In this document: in pieces, positions 34,628-43,736 of the stretch | Layout of the letters: each line of letters begins with the position of its first letter | Numbering within the stretch: position 1 is the stretch's first letter | From: an uncultured Myxococcaceae bacterium | GTDB taxonomy: Bacteria > Myxococcota_A > Polyangia > Polyangiales > Ga0077539 | DNA length: 57,938 nt | NCBI GenBank assembly: GCA_945952225.1 | Contig: CAMFHP010000044.1 | Location: forward strand, 1-57,938 | Direction of reading: 5' to 3' | The notes under the pieces: generated by a model | What the model was told of the DNA's origin: nothing | What the model saw: the letters and a program-made list of their open reading frames with translations, nothing else | Databases searched by the model: none | Position numbers and translations under genes: made by a program

Positions 34628-36238
34628 CTACCGCGCGCTGAACCGCAGCGACTCGTCGGCCAGCGAGGCCAGCAGCGCGCGCCCCGTCTCCGAGGCGGCG
34701 AGCGTCTCTGCGGGCGCTCCTTCGGCTTCGACGGTGTGCGCCGCGGAGAGCACCACCACGCGGTCGGCCCACGCCACGAGGTCTGCGCGGTGTGTGACCA
34801 GCACCACCGCGGCGGTCTGCGAGGCCTCGCGCAGCGCACGTTGCAGCGCCTCGCGCCCGTCGTGGTCGAGCCACGCGTCGGGCTCGTCGAGCACGATCCA
34901 TCGGGCGCCGCGAAGGAGGGCGCGGGCCACAGCGATGCGTCGCTGCTCACCGCGCGAGAGCCCCGACGCGGGATGGGCGGGCGACACGGTGAGCCCCAGC
35001 GACGAGAGCATCGCGGCGCACCGTTCGGGCGTCACGTCGGGGGCCGCGAGGCGCACGTTGTCGAGCACCGTGAGACTCTCGACGAAGCACGGGTGCTGGG
35101 GCACGAAGGCCACGCGCTCGGGGGCCACGTCGGTCATCGAAACGCCCTGGACGGAAGCACTTCCCGCGTCGGGGGTGTGCGCGCCGGCGACGATGCGCGC
35201 GAGCGTCGATTTGCCCGCGCCGTTGGGCCCCACGACGGCGAGCACGCCCGTCGCGGGCACGGTGAAGGTCACGTCGCGCAGGGCTACGTGGTCGCCGTAG
35301 CGCGCGCCCACCCCACCGAGCACGAGCGGTCCCTCGGGGGAACGGTCGGAGCGTGCGGCGGAGGGGGATTCGTCGGGCACACGGGCGAGGGCGCGGCGCG
35401 CGAGGGCGAGGTCGTCGAGGGCGCCGAGGGCTGCGAGCAGGGGGGCGAGCGCGGGGACCACGAGGGCCCAGTCGCGCGCGGTCACGGGAACGCCGCGACG
35501 GGCCTGCGCGGTGAGCACCCACGCGAGGGGCGCGAGAAAGAGCGCGAGCTGCGCGGCGCGGAGGGCGCGGGCGCGTCCCTGGTGCGTGCGTTCGGCGGAG
35601 ACGACGCGGGCGGCGTGCGCGTCGGCGGCGGAGAGAAAATGGTCGCGCGCGGAGCCGGTGATCTCCCAGCGTCCGCGGGCGGCGGCGTGGAGCCACGCGC
35701 CCTCGGCACGGAGCGCGTCGAGGAGGGCGTCGGAGCTCGCGTCGAGGAGGGGCCGCGTGCGGGTGCGCAGGGCCCACGCGCCGAGCGCGGCGACGAGGGT
35801 GCCGACGGTCCAGGGCCATGGGAACGCGCGGGCCGCGAGGAGCGCGAAGGCCGCGGTGGTGAGCGCCGACGCGGCGAGCGCGGGGAGCGCGGTGGAGAGC
35901 CCGTGTTCGAGGCGCTGCGCGAGGGGGCCGAGCGAGGAGGGTTCGTGTTCGAAGCGCGACGAGGCGAGTGCGCGGTCGGCGAGGAGGCGCAGCACGGCGG
36001 GACGCACACGCGCGGCGGTGAGCGCGCGCCACGCGGGCACGGCGGCCTGACGGAGCATCGCGCCCGCGGCGAGCGGGAGCCACCAGTGCGCGGTGCGTCC
36101 GAGCGACCACGCGGCGAGCGGGAGCGTGGACCACTGGGCGAGCGAGAGCGCGGCGGCACCGACGATCCACGGTGCGGTGGGCGTGAGGGCCGAGGGTGGG
36201 CGCGTGCGAGAGAGAGGGATAGAGTCGCCGCCTGCCAA
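34628..36238 (-). CDS. ABC exporter (fused membrane and ATPase half-transporter)
   Basis: A 536-residue protein with an N-terminal membrane part (about 1-290, four to six helices, Ala/Leu/Arg-rich) and a C-terminal nucleotide-binding domain: Walker A VVGPNGAGKST, Q-loop FVPQHPCF, signature GLSRGEQRRI, Walker B WIVLDEPDAW and H-loop VLVTHRAD. The membrane part is short for an exporter of this type. It sits back to back with the RiPP operon and is the probable exporter of its product. The frame has no ATG or GTG near its beginning: TTG 36238 is the best start, with GAGG four bases upstream at 36243-36246; the next ATG would remove about 60 residues including the first helix. Confidence 0.8.
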   Translation of the reverse strand: MAGGDSIPLSRTRPPSALTPTAPWIVGAAALSLAQWSTLPLAAWSLGRTAHWWLPLAAGAMLRQAAVPAWRALTAARVRPAVLRLLADRALASSRFEHEPSSLGPLAQRLEHGLSTALPALAASALTTAAFALLAARAFPWPWTVGTLVAALGAWALRTRTRPLLDASSDALLDALRAEGAWLHAAARGRWEITGSARDHFLSAADAHAARVVSAERTHQGRARALRAAQLALFLAPLAWVLTAQARRGVPVTARDWALVVPALAPLLAALGALDDLALARRALARVPDESPSAARSDRSPEGPLVLGGVGARYGDHVALRDVTFTVPATGVLAVVGPNGAGKSTLARIVAGAHTPDAGSASVQGVSMTDVAPERVAFVPQHPCFVESLTVLDNVRLAAPDVTPERCAAMLSSLGLTVSPAHPASGLSRGEQRRIAVARALLRGARWIVLDEPDAWLDHDGREALQRALREASQTAAVVLVTHRADLVAWADRVVVLSAAHTVEAEGAPAETLAASETGRALLASLADESLRFSAR

Positions 36239-36639
36239 TGGACCTCGCGGCGCGGATGTTGGTCGAACTCCTTCGCGAGGGGAAGGTCGTGCGCTTCACC
36301 GCGCGCGGGTCGAGCATGTGGCCCGCGGTGCGCGACGGGGCGCGCGTCGAGGTGGTTCCGTGCGACGGGCGTTCGCTCGAAGTCGGTGCGCTCGGGGCCT
36401 TCGAGGGCGAGCGCGGGATCGTGGTGCATCGCGTGGTGGCCGTGACCGACGCGGGGCTGCGCTTTCGCGGCGACGCGCGATCGACCGACGATGGTGTGGT
36501 GCCGTGGGCGCGGGTGCTGGGCCGCGCCGCGGTGTGCGAGGCCGCGCCGTGGAGGCTCCGCGCGCCCTCGTGGCGTCACGCGGTGTGGACCGTGCGGGCC
36601 GTGCGATCGTGGTTGCGCCGCCGCGTGGGGCGAACGTAG
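36238..36639 (+). CDS. S24/S26-family peptidase (RiPP-cluster type)
   Basis: A 133-residue protein with the S26 signal-peptidase/LexA beta-fold. The catalytic Ser is S26 in ARGSSMWPAV; the basic partner position is His (H64 in IVVHRVVAV), as in ER/archaeal signalases, not the Lys of bacterial LepB. RFRGDARSTDDGVV supplies the later conserved Asp residues. There is no membrane anchor, unlike LepB. Such short S24/S26 proteins recur next to PqqD and radical SAM genes in RiPP clusters, where they are candidates for leader cleavage. It is the first gene of the operon: its stop is 32 bases before the first HPr-kinase-like gene. Its ATG overlaps the start of the divergent exporter gene. Confidence 0.8.
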   Translation: MDLAARMLVELLREGKVVRFTARGSSMWPAVRDGARVEVVPCDGRSLEVGALGAFEGERGIVVHRVVAVTDAGLRFRGDARSTDDGVVPWARVLGRAAVCEAAPWRLRAPSWRHAVWTVRAVRSWLRRRVGRT

Positions 36640-36671
36640 AAGGCCCCTGCGCGCAACAAGAGGCTCCCGCT

Positions 36672-37523
36672 GTGTACGAGATCGACCTGACCCTCGCCGG
36701 GGTGCCCTTCCGCGTGACGCTCGACGGGCCGTGTACGCCCTCGCACATCGACGCGCGCTTCGGTCCCTACCGCAGCGACCGCGCGGGCCTCGCGCCCTCG
36801 GCGCCACCCGCCTCGCTCCACGTCGAGGTGCGCCCCGGATGGGAGCCCGCGACACGTCCCTCGGTGGAGTTTCCCGGCGCCGAGGGAGCGCTCCTCGACG
36901 ACGGCACCGTGCGCTTTCTCCGCACGACCGACGAGGTGCGGTGGAACCCGCAGACCCGCCACGGCGAAGCCCTGCGCGTGCACGTTCCGCAGACCCTTCC
37001 TCCGCTCGTCGACGCGACGCCCATCGACACGCCGCTGCGCCTGGTGCTCTCGCACGATCTCCCCACGCGCGATGGCCTTCTGGTGCACGGCGCGGGCTAC
37101 GCCGACGACCGCGGGGCCGTGGCCTTTCTCGCGCCCACGCGCGGCGGCAAGACCACCACCTCGCGCAAGCTCCCCGAGGCCCACGTGCTCAGCGACGACC
37201 AGGTGGCGCTGCGTCGCATCGACGGCGTGTGGCACGCGTACGCACTCCCCTTCGTGGGCGAGTACGGACGCGCGACCGTGCCCCGCGTGGCGAAGCTCCG
37301 CGCGCTGGTGCTGCTCGAAAAATCGCCGACGCTCTCGCTCACGCGTGTGGCCTCGCCCCGCGCCCTCGCGCGGGTGATGCACTGCGTGGTGCGCTTCGTT
37401 CGTGGGGCGGGCGGCGCGGCGGTGCTGGGGCTCTCCGCAGACCTCGTGGCCGCGGTGCCCGTGTACGCGCTGGCCCTCTCGCGTGAGGAGCCCGTGATGC
37501 CCGTGATCGAGGGGATGCTGTGA
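36672..37523 (+). CDS. HPr-kinase-like ATPase 1 of RiPP cluster
   Basis: A 283-residue cytosolic protein of the HprK-related group found beside PqqD and nucleotidyltransferase genes. The first half is beta-rich (FRVTLDGPCTPSHIDARFG and LHVEVRPGWEP). The second half has the preceding HGAGYADDRGAVAFL strand and Walker A APTRGGKTTT (K160), followed by LSDDQVALRRIDG, the equivalent of the HprK Asp region. The true HPr-kinase signature is missing, so it is unlikely to act on HPr. Its role is probably ATP-dependent modification or folding of the peptide. GTG 36672 has AAGAGG eight bases upstream. It overlaps the second kinase-like gene by GTGA. Confidence 0.8.
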   Translation: MYEIDLTLAGVPFRVTLDGPCTPSHIDARFGPYRSDRAGLAPSAPPASLHVEVRPGWEPATRPSVEFPGAEGALLDDGTVRFLRTTDEVRWNPQTRHGEALRVHVPQTLPPLVDATPIDTPLRLVLSHDLPTRDGLLVHGAGYADDRGAVAFLAPTRGGKTTTSRKLPEAHVLSDDQVALRRIDGVWHAYALPFVGEYGRATVPRVAKLRALVLLEKSPTLSLTRVASPRALARVMHCVVRFVRGAGGAAVLGLSADLVAAVPVYALALSREEPVMPVIEGML

Positions 37524-38296
37524 CCTGGCGGCGGCGGTTCGCCTTCGGCCCGCTGCGCTACGAGGTCGAGGCCGACGACGCGGTGCCCGCGCTCCCGTGG
37601 TGCGCGCGCCATGCGTGCGACGACGAGGGCGACGCGGTGCCCGTGCGCGTGTCGGTCGGTTCGCTCGAAACTGCTTCTGGGAAGGGCGATTTCGCAGACC
37701 TCGGCTACGCCGCGCGGTGGTCGCGCGAGGGGCACGCGGTGGCCGTGGAGCCCGCGATGGCCTTTCGCTGGGGCGCGGCCCTGGCGCTGTTGATCGCGCA
37801 GGACGCGCCGGGCCTCGGGGCGCTGGTGATCCATGGCGCGGCGGTGCGGGTCGACGGGGGCGTGGCGCTGCTCCTCGCGAAGAGCGGAACGGGCAAGAGC
37901 ACCTTCGCCGTGTGCCATCGCGCGCGGTCGTTTGCGCACAACGCGGTGGTGGTGGCCGCGCGGGAGGACGCGCGTTTCGAGGCCTGGGCGCTGCCCTTCG
38001 CGGGCGATCCGCGGCCCGAGCTCGACGCCGACGGGTCTGCGGTGGTGCGGGCCGTGTGCACGCTCGAACGGGGGCGCGAGCCGGGCCTTGAATGGATCTC
38101 GCGCGGCGCTGCAACCATCGCTCTGGCGCGCGCGGTGGTGCGGGCCCCCGTGCACGATCTCTGGGCACGGGAGCGGTTCGTGTTAGGTTCGCGCCTTGCG
38201 GAGAGGGCGCGCGCTGGCAGGCTGCGGACGACCCGCGGCCCCGACGACCTCGACCCCCTCGATCGCTCACTGACGTGCATGGAGTACCTCGGATGA
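37520..38296 (+). CDS. HPr-kinase-like ATPase 2 of RiPP cluster
   Basis: A 258-residue paralogue-like partner of the preceding protein. It has a beta-rich first half and the sequence LVIHGAAVRVDGGVALLLAKSGTGKST, with Walker A at residues 120-128 (K126). After Walker A it reads FAHNAVVVAAREDARFEAWALPFAGDP, where the first protein has a DDQ segment; here that acidic pair is AREDAR, so the active region differs. Two such proteins in tandem suggest a heterodimer. GTG 37520 and the stop overlap the neighbours by four bases each, so protein ratios are tightly coupled to PqqD. Function is inferred from context only. Confidence 0.75.
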   Translation: MTWRRRFAFGPLRYEVEADDAVPALPWCARHACDDEGDAVPVRVSVGSLETASGKGDFADLGYAARWSREGHAVAVEPAMAFRWGAALALLIAQDAPGLGALVIHGAAVRVDGGVALLLAKSGTGKSTFAVCHRARSFAHNAVVVAAREDARFEAWALPFAGDPRPELDADGSAVVRAVCTLERGREPGLEWISRGAATIALARAVVRAPVHDLWARERFVLGSRLAERARAGRLRTTRGPDDLDPLDRSLTCMEYLG

Positions 38297-38571
38297 ACCC
38301 TCAGGCCCGGCTGCGCCGCGCGGCCGACACCGCCTGGCGCCGCGTCGATGACGAGGTGGCCATCATCTCGATGGAGGCCAACCGCATCCGCCTCCTGAAC
38401 CGCGTGGGCAGCTACCTCTGGGAGCATTGCGACGGCGCGACGGTGGGCGAGCTCACGGCGGCGCTCTGCGCGCGCTACGAGGTCGACGAGGCCACTGCGG
38501 GTCGCGACGTCGAGGCCTTCGTGGGCGACCTCGAACAGCGCGGTCTGCTGGCCGTCGAGGGGCCACGGTGA
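38293..38571 (+). CDS. PqqD-like peptide recognition protein (RRE)
   Basis: A 92-residue winged-helix PqqD-family protein, the RiPP recognition element that binds leader peptides and hands them to modifying enzymes. The sequence VAIISMEANRIRLLNRVGSYLWEHCDGATVGEL gives the three-strand plus helix pattern, followed by LTAALCARYEVDEATAGRDVEAFVGDLEQRGLL, the conserved helical half. The length suits PqqD. ATG 38293 overlaps the kinase-like gene stop (ATGA) and the stop overlaps the radical SAM start (GTGA). Its partner leader is presumably the precursor at 43737-43898, which has YEAPRV, the YxxPx(L/V) pattern bound by such domains in lasso-peptide systems. Confidence 0.9.
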   Translation: MNPQARLRRAADTAWRRVDDEVAIISMEANRIRLLNRVGSYLWEHCDGATVGELTAALCARYEVDEATAGRDVEAFVGDLEQRGLLAVEGPR

Positions 38572-39905
38572 GCGACGCTCCTGCGAGGCGCTACGCCGAC
38601 GGGAGGGCGCTGCTCCGCTCGCTCTCGACGCGCCGGGGAATGCCCGCGGGCGTGCACCTCCAGGTGGCCGACCGCTGCAACCACACCTGCCAGCACTGCT
38701 ACCAGATCCAGGGGTTGAAGGGAGAGCTCGGGCTCGACGAGGTGAAGGCCGTGCTCGACGACCTGGCCGCGTCGGGGGTGCTCACGCTCAACGTCTCGGG
38801 CGGCGAAGCGACGCTGCGCCACGACCTCGTCGAGATCCTCACGTACGCGCGGTCGCGGGGCTTCGCGGTGCGGCTCTACACCAACGCGTTCCTCATCGAC
38901 GACGCGTACGCGGCGCGCCTCGCGGCCGTGGGGCTCTACGAGGTGCACGTGAGCGTGTACTCGTCGGATCCCGCGGAGCACGACGCCGTGACCCGTGTGC
39001 CCGGCTCCTTCGCGCGCACGATCGCGGGCGTGAAGGCGCTGCGCGACCACGGCGTGCGCGTGCTGCTGAAGAGTCCGAGCACCTCGCTCGCGGCGCACGG
39101 CGCGCCCGGTGTCGCAGCCCTCGCCGAGTCCCTCGGATGCCAGCACCGCGCGAGCGCGAACATCACCCCGCGCGAAGACGGCGCGCTCGATCCGTTGCGC
39201 GTGGCCGCGTCGCCCTCGCAGCTCGTGGCCTCGGGTCTCCTGCGCCCGTGGACGCCGCCCGAAGACCCCGCCGCGGCGCGCGATGCGTACCTCGCGACGG
39301 GCTCGTGCGGTGTGGGGCAGAGCGGCATCGTGGTGCTCCCCAACGGCGACGTGCAGCCGTGCACCGACACGCCGCTGCGCCTCGGCAACGTGCGCGACGA
39401 CGGCTTCGCGGCGGTGCTCGCGGGCGAGGAGGGCGCGCTCTTTCGTCGGCTCACGTGGGCCGACGTGCACGGGTGCCGCGACTGCGACCTGCTGCCGGCG
39501 TGTCACCGCTGTCACGCGACGGCGCTGCACGAGGGCGGCGACTACCTCGGGCCCTACGCGAGCGCGTGTGCGAAGGCCCTCGCGCGGCTCGAAGCGTCGG
39601 TGGGCGCGGTCACCATGCTCGCGCCCGACGCGGGGTGCGAGGCCGACCGCGATCCCGCCGTGGGGCCGTGGCGCATCGAGGGGCCGCGCGCGCTGCGCCC
39701 CATCGCGGATGTGCGAACGGCACTGGACGATGCGCTCGCCGCGCGCCACGCATGGCTCCGTCGCACAGAAAAATCGCCGACGGCTGAAAACACGTTGAGA
39801 CCCGTGTCGAGTCTTGTGCGCCCGCGGCGCGGACGCGATACCACAGAGCCGACGGACGTCCGTCGCGGCGGCGGCGCGGCGCCTCAAGAAGATGGCGGAG
39901 TGTGA
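38568..39905 (+). CDS. Radical SAM/SPASM peptide-modifying enzyme
   Basis: A 445-residue radical S-adenosylmethionine enzyme. The 4Fe-4S motif CNHTCQHC lies at C37, C41 and C44, followed by the SAM-binding segment LTLNVSGGEATLRHDLVEIL. The C-terminal SPASM part (from about residue 245) has TGSCGVGQSG, VLPNGDVQPCTD, GCRDCDLLPACHRC and a last Cys near the ASAC segment, enough for auxiliary clusters. Such enzymes form C-C or thioether crosslinks, or epimerise residues in precursor peptides. About 85 residues after SPASM are unlike the family, ending in a charged and Gly-rich tail. GTG 38568 overlaps the pqqD-like stop. It is the catalytic core of the RiPP cluster. Confidence 0.93.
   Translation: MSDAPARRYADGRALLRSLSTRRGMPAGVHLQVADRCNHTCQHCYQIQGLKGELGLDEVKAVLDDLAASGVLTLNVSGGEATLRHDLVEILTYARSRGFAVRLYTNAFLIDDAYAARLAAVGLYEVHVSVYSSDPAEHDAVTRVPGSFARTIAGVKALRDHGVRVLLKSPSTSLAAHGAPGVAALAESLGCQHRASANITPREDGALDPLRVAASPSQLVASGLLRPWTPPEDPAAARDAYLATGSCGVGQSGIVVLPNGDVQPCTDTPLRLGNVRDDGFAAVLAGEEGALFRRLTWADVHGCRDCDLLPACHRCHATALHEGGDYLGPYASACAKALARLEASVGAVTMLAPDAGCEADRDPAVGPWRIEGPRALRPIADVRTALDDALAARHAWLRRTEKSPTAENTLRPVSSLVRPRRGRDTTEPTDVRRGGGAAPQEDGGV
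39814..39842 (+). promoter_or_regulatory. Possible promoter before the FG-GAP lipoprotein gene
   Basis: TTGTGC (39814-39819) and GATACC (39837-39842), 17 bases apart, lie within the 3' end of the radical SAM gene, about 100 bases before the lipoprotein start. It would allow the lipoprotein and precursor to be made separately from the enzymes. The fit is moderate. Confidence 0.3.
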
Positions 39906-39945
39906 TAGGAACTCCGGCCTTCGATCTCCGGCACGAGGAAGCACC

Positions 39946-42900
39946 ATGTCGAACAAGACCAAGCTTGGTTTTCTCCTGACCGCGGTGGCTGCGGTCACCA
40001 CGGGTTGCCCCGAGGACCCGGCGCCGACGCCGGCCGACGTCGTCGACGTGGTGGACGCCGACGCGGTGGTCGACCGTCCCGACACGGGGGGCGATGTCGC
40101 CGACGTGCCGACCGACGACGGACCATCGCAGACCTGCGCCGACACGCGCTTCATCCGTCCCGCAGCCGACGCGGTGCTCGGCATCGCCGACGACTCGGAC
40201 CGCGACTGTTCGAACGGCTTCACCACGAACGTGCAGGTCTCGACGAACGCGCCCGCGGGCACGAGCCTTGAGCTCCGCGTGGGCGGCCGTCGCGCGGCCA
40301 CCGCGACGGTGTCGGGCTCGGTGGTGACCTTCAACAACGTCACCTTCGACTCGATGGGCGCGCAGTCGCTCGAGATCTACCAGGGCACCCGCATGGTCGC
40401 GTGCGCGACGGCGATGGTGACGGTGAACTGCAACCTCCCGCGGTGCCAGATCACGGCCCCCGCGCGCACCTCGCTCAACGCCGCCGACAGCACGTCGCCG
40501 GGCATGCCCTTCACGGTCAACTTCACGGTCTCGACCGACATCGAAGACGGCCGCAACGTCGAGCTCCAGCTCTCGAACTCGACGCAGCCGCTGCGGGCCG
40601 CGGTGATGGGCGGCGTGGCGACGTTCCGCAACGTGGGGCTCTCGCCCGACGGCACGTACCGCGCGCGGGCCACGTGCACCAACGCGGCGGGCAACACGGG
40701 CAGCTCCGCCGAGTCGACCTTCACCGTCGACAGCGCCGCGCCGACGCTCACCGTGTCGAGCCCCATGGCCAACGCCACGCTCGGCGTGTCGGGCGACACC
40801 AACGCGATGCTCGACGGCGTGCAGTTCCGCGTGTGCGGCCGCAGCGACGCCGTCGGACAGGACCTCTGCGCCGCCGTCTCGGGCGCGACCTCGACGTGCT
40901 CGCCGGTCACCGCCGCGACGGCGGATTCGTGCGTGGAGCTCACGTGCCCCACGGGCACGGCGCCCTTCAACGTCGACGTCAACGTGCGCGACGCGGCGGG
41001 CAACACCACGCGCTCGACGGTGATGAACGTCCGCTGTCAGTCGACGCTGCCGAGCGTGCGCATCGTGGCGCCCGCGGCCTACGACCCGGCCACGGCCTCG
41101 ACGATCATCAACGCCTCGCGCGACGCCGACCCCGCCACGCCCGGCGCGCAGGTCGACATCACCGTCTGCACCGACCGCACGGCGGGCACGGCGCGTCTTT
41201 TTCTCAACGGCGACACCTCGCCCCTCGCGGCCACGGCCACGGTCTCGGCCACGGCTGCGGGTGACCCCTGCGCGACGCTGGGCATGGGCTTCGTGGGCAT
41301 CGCGCGGTTCCCCCGCGTGACGCTGCCGCAGACCTCGCCGCCGCCGTCGCTCCCCACGGACACGATCCCGTCGAACCCGACGCTCGTGGCCTCGGTGACC
41401 GAGTCGGGCGACACGGGTCGCTCGTCGTCGGTGCGTCTCTACATCGACACGCAGGCGCCGGTGCCGAGCCTGCTCACGTGCAACCAGCTCGTGGCGCCGG
41501 GCACCGACGGCACGGGCTCCGCCGACATCGACGTGACCAGCGACACCTACCCCGTGACGCTCACGCTCTCGCGCACGGGCTCGACGCCCACGACCCTCAC
41601 GCTCAACGCCCCGACGCTCGCCGCCGGCCGCGGACGCTTCGCGGCGGTGCGCTTCCAGCCCGGTGTGACGAACCTCACGGTGTCGGCGACCGACGTGGCG
41701 GGCAACACCACCACGAGCACGGCGCCCTGCACCATCGAGGTGGGCAACCCCCCGACGCTCGCCTTCACGTCGCCCACGGCGGGCCAGGTGTTCCGCACGA
41801 GCACGACGGCCACCGTGGTGCTGCGCACCGACGCGCCCGCGGGCACTGCGGTGAACCTCACCGTGGGCGGATCGAGCACGCCCATCGCGGGTGTGGTCGC
41901 CGCGGGTGGAACGGCCACCTTCTCGAACGTCACGCTCCCGCAGGGTGACGCCGTCGCCCTCACCGCAGAGACCGCCTCCGTCGCGGGCCGCGGCGTGGGA
42001 CGCGCGACCGTCACCGTGGTGGTCGACACGAACGCGCCCACGGGCCCCACGTCGTTCGCCGCTGCGGTTCCGACGACGCCCGCCTCCGCGCGCCGCGCGG
42101 GCACCATCCGCCTCACGTGGAACGACGGCTCGGACCCGAGCCCCTCGGGCGGCACGCGCGCCGTTGCGGGCTACGAGGTGCGCGAGAGCACCGTCCCCCT
42201 GAGCGACGCGAACTTCACGATGGCCACGCCGGTCACCACGACCATCACGCCGGGCGCGCCGGGCACGGCCAACACCGCCGACGTGACGGGTCTGCGCCTC
42301 GAAGCGCCGCACTACTTCGGCATCCGCGCCATCGATCGCGCGGGCAACGTGAGCGGCACCACGCAGTTCGTGGGGCCGGTGAACATTCCGCTGATCCGCA
42401 CCACGGTGGTCGACGCGCCGGTCTCGCTCGGCAACGACATCTCGGGCGGCTTCGACGTGAACGGCGATGGCTTCGCCGACGTGGTCGTGGGCTCGGGCAT
42501 CACCTCGGGCTCGTGGGGCGGCGTCGCGCGCATCTACTTCGGTTCGGCGACGGGCATCTCGGCCACGGGCTACGCGCAGTTCAGCGGCCCCGGTGTGAAC
42601 CGCTTCGGCGCCGCGGTGGCCTCGCTCGGTGACATCAACGGCGACGGCCTCGGCGACATCGCGATCGGCGAGCCCGGACCCTCCGCCGCGACCTCGCTCA
42701 CCGCGGGCTCGGTCTACATCTTCTTCGGCCGCCGCACGTGGAACTCGTCGGCCACGCCGTACTCCTCGGTCGACGCCAACGTCACCATCGGCGGCGGCAC
42801 CGGCGACTTCGCCACGGGCTCGCTGGGCTTCACCCTCACGCGCGTCGGCGACTTCAACGGCGACGGTCTCAACGACATCGCCGCGGGCGCTCCGCAGGCC

Positions 42901-43701
42901 GTCAGCGGGCGCGGCGCGGTGATCGTGTACTTCGGCCGTTCGACCTTCCCCACGACGCTGAACACCAACAGCGCCGACGTGGTGATTCGCAACAGCTCCG
43001 CCGAGCTCCTCTTCGGCCGCTACCTCGCGGGCGGCGGACGCCTCGTGGGCGCCGACACGCGCGAAGACCTCCTCGTGGGCTACGGCGCGGCGACGGGCAC
43101 GGGCTTCGTGGCCGTGTTCGGCGGTCGCGCGGCGGCCACGCCGGCGGCGCTCACCCTCGCCGACGCGGCGCTCAACCGCGCGGGCGTGGCGACCACCCCG
43201 GCGAACCTCGGACAGGTCTCCGCGGGCGGCGTGGGCGACATCAACGGCGACGGCCGCGCCGACCTCGCGATCGGCACCGCGATCCGCGGACCGGGTCAGG
43301 TGGCGCTCTACTTCGGCGACCTCGGCGGCGGTCTCACCGCGGGCCCGGTGATCACCAGCAACACCACCACCGACGGCGACACCTTCGGCTCGCGCTTCGC
43401 GTCGGTCTACAACCCCACGGCGCTGCGTCCCTCGCTGCTCGTGCCCTCGCCCTCGGGCGCCGACCTGCTCGCCGCCTCGGCGGGCTACATGGGGGGCGAC
43501 CCCCGCACGTACGTGTTCACCGGACGTTCGTCGTGGGCGGGCCTCTCGCTCCTCAACGCCGACCACGTGGTGGCGCTCGGTGGCGCGGCTTCGCAGCCCA
43601 TCACGGCGACGGCCTGGGTGGGCGACGTCGACGGTGACGGATTCGTCGACGCTGCCATCGGCCGCGCTTCGGGCTCGGGGACCGTGATCGTTCTGCGTTA
43701 G
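39946..43701 (+). CDS. Large FG-GAP/integrin-alpha-like lipoprotein in RiPP cluster
   Basis: A 1251-residue secreted lipoprotein. The signal peptide ends with the lipobox TTGCPED. An Asp/Val-rich linker is followed by repeated Ig/Fn3-like beta domains (about 60-820; e.g. DSAAPTLTVSSPMANATL and AAPTGPTSFAAAVP-like units with paired Cys). At the C-terminus are at least five FG-GAP repeats with Ca2+-binding loops: DVNGDGFADVVVG, DINGDGLGDIAIG, DFNGDGLNDIAAG, DINGDGRADLAIG, DVDGDGFVDAAIG. It is probably a surface adhesion or binding protein. ATG 39946 has GAGGAA upstream and follows the radical SAM gene by 40 bases; the precursor peptide begins 35 bases after its stop. Its link to the RiPP is unclear. 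Confidence 0.88.
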   Translation: MSNKTKLGFLLTAVAAVTTGCPEDPAPTPADVVDVVDADAVVDRPDTGGDVADVPTDDGPSQTCADTRFIRPAADAVLGIADDSDRDCSNGFTTNVQVSTNAPAGTSLELRVGGRRAATATVSGSVVTFNNVTFDSMGAQSLEIYQGTRMVACATAMVTVNCNLPRCQITAPARTSLNAADSTSPGMPFTVNFTVSTDIEDGRNVELQLSNSTQPLRAAVMGGVATFRNVGLSPDGTYRARATCTNAAGNTGSSAESTFTVDSAAPTLTVSSPMANATLGVSGDTNAMLDGVQFRVCGRSDAVGQDLCAAVSGATSTCSPVTAATADSCVELTCPTGTAPFNVDVNVRDAAGNTTRSTVMNVRCQSTLPSVRIVAPAAYDPATASTIINASRDADPATPGAQVDITVCTDRTAGTARLFLNGDTSPLAATATVSATAAGDPCATLGMGFVGIARFPRVTLPQTSPPPSLPTDTIPSNPTLVASVTESGDTGRSSSVRLYIDTQAPVPSLLTCNQLVAPGTDGTGSADIDVTSDTYPVTLTLSRTGSTPTTLTLNAPTLAAGRGRFAAVRFQPGVTNLTVSATDVAGNTTTSTAPCTIEVGNPPTLAFTSPTAGQVFRTSTTATVVLRTDAPAGTAVNLTVGGSSTPIAGVVAAGGTATFSNVTLPQGDAVALTAETASVAGRGVGRATVTVVVDTNAPTGPTSFAAAVPTTPASARRAGTIRLTWNDGSDPSPSGGTRAVAGYEVRESTVPLSDANFTMATPVTTTITPGAPGTANTADVTGLRLEAPHYFGIRAIDRAGNVSGTTQFVGPVNIPLIRTTVVDAPVSLGNDISGGFDVNGDGFADVVVGSGITSGSWGGVARIYFGSATGISATGYAQFSGPGVNRFGAAVASLGDINGDGLGDIAIGEPGPSAATSLTAGSVYIFFGRRTWNSSATPYSSVDANVTIGGGTGDFATGSLGFTLTRVGDFNGDGLNDIAAGAPQAVSGRGAVIVYFGRSTFPTTLNTNSADVVIRNSSAELLFGRYLAGGGRLVGADTREDLLVGYGAATGTGFVAVFGGRAAATPAALTLADAALNRAGVATTPANLGQVSAGGVGDINGDGRADLAIGTAIRGPGQVALYFGDLGGGLTAGPVITSNTTTDGDTFGSRFASVYNPTALRPSLLVPSPSGADLLAASAGYMGGDPRTYVFTGRSSWAGLSLLNADHVVALGGAASQPITATAWVGDVDGDGFVDAAIGRASGSGTVIVLR

Positions 43702-43736
43702 TCTCGCAACACACTCCGGCTGGAGACCAGAAACCG

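Noticed and set aside
39610-43566. A 1318-codon minus-strand frame over the FG-GAP lipoprotein
   Set aside because: Low-complexity Arg/Ala/Val/His protein with no domain; exact antisense of a protein with FG-GAP repeats.
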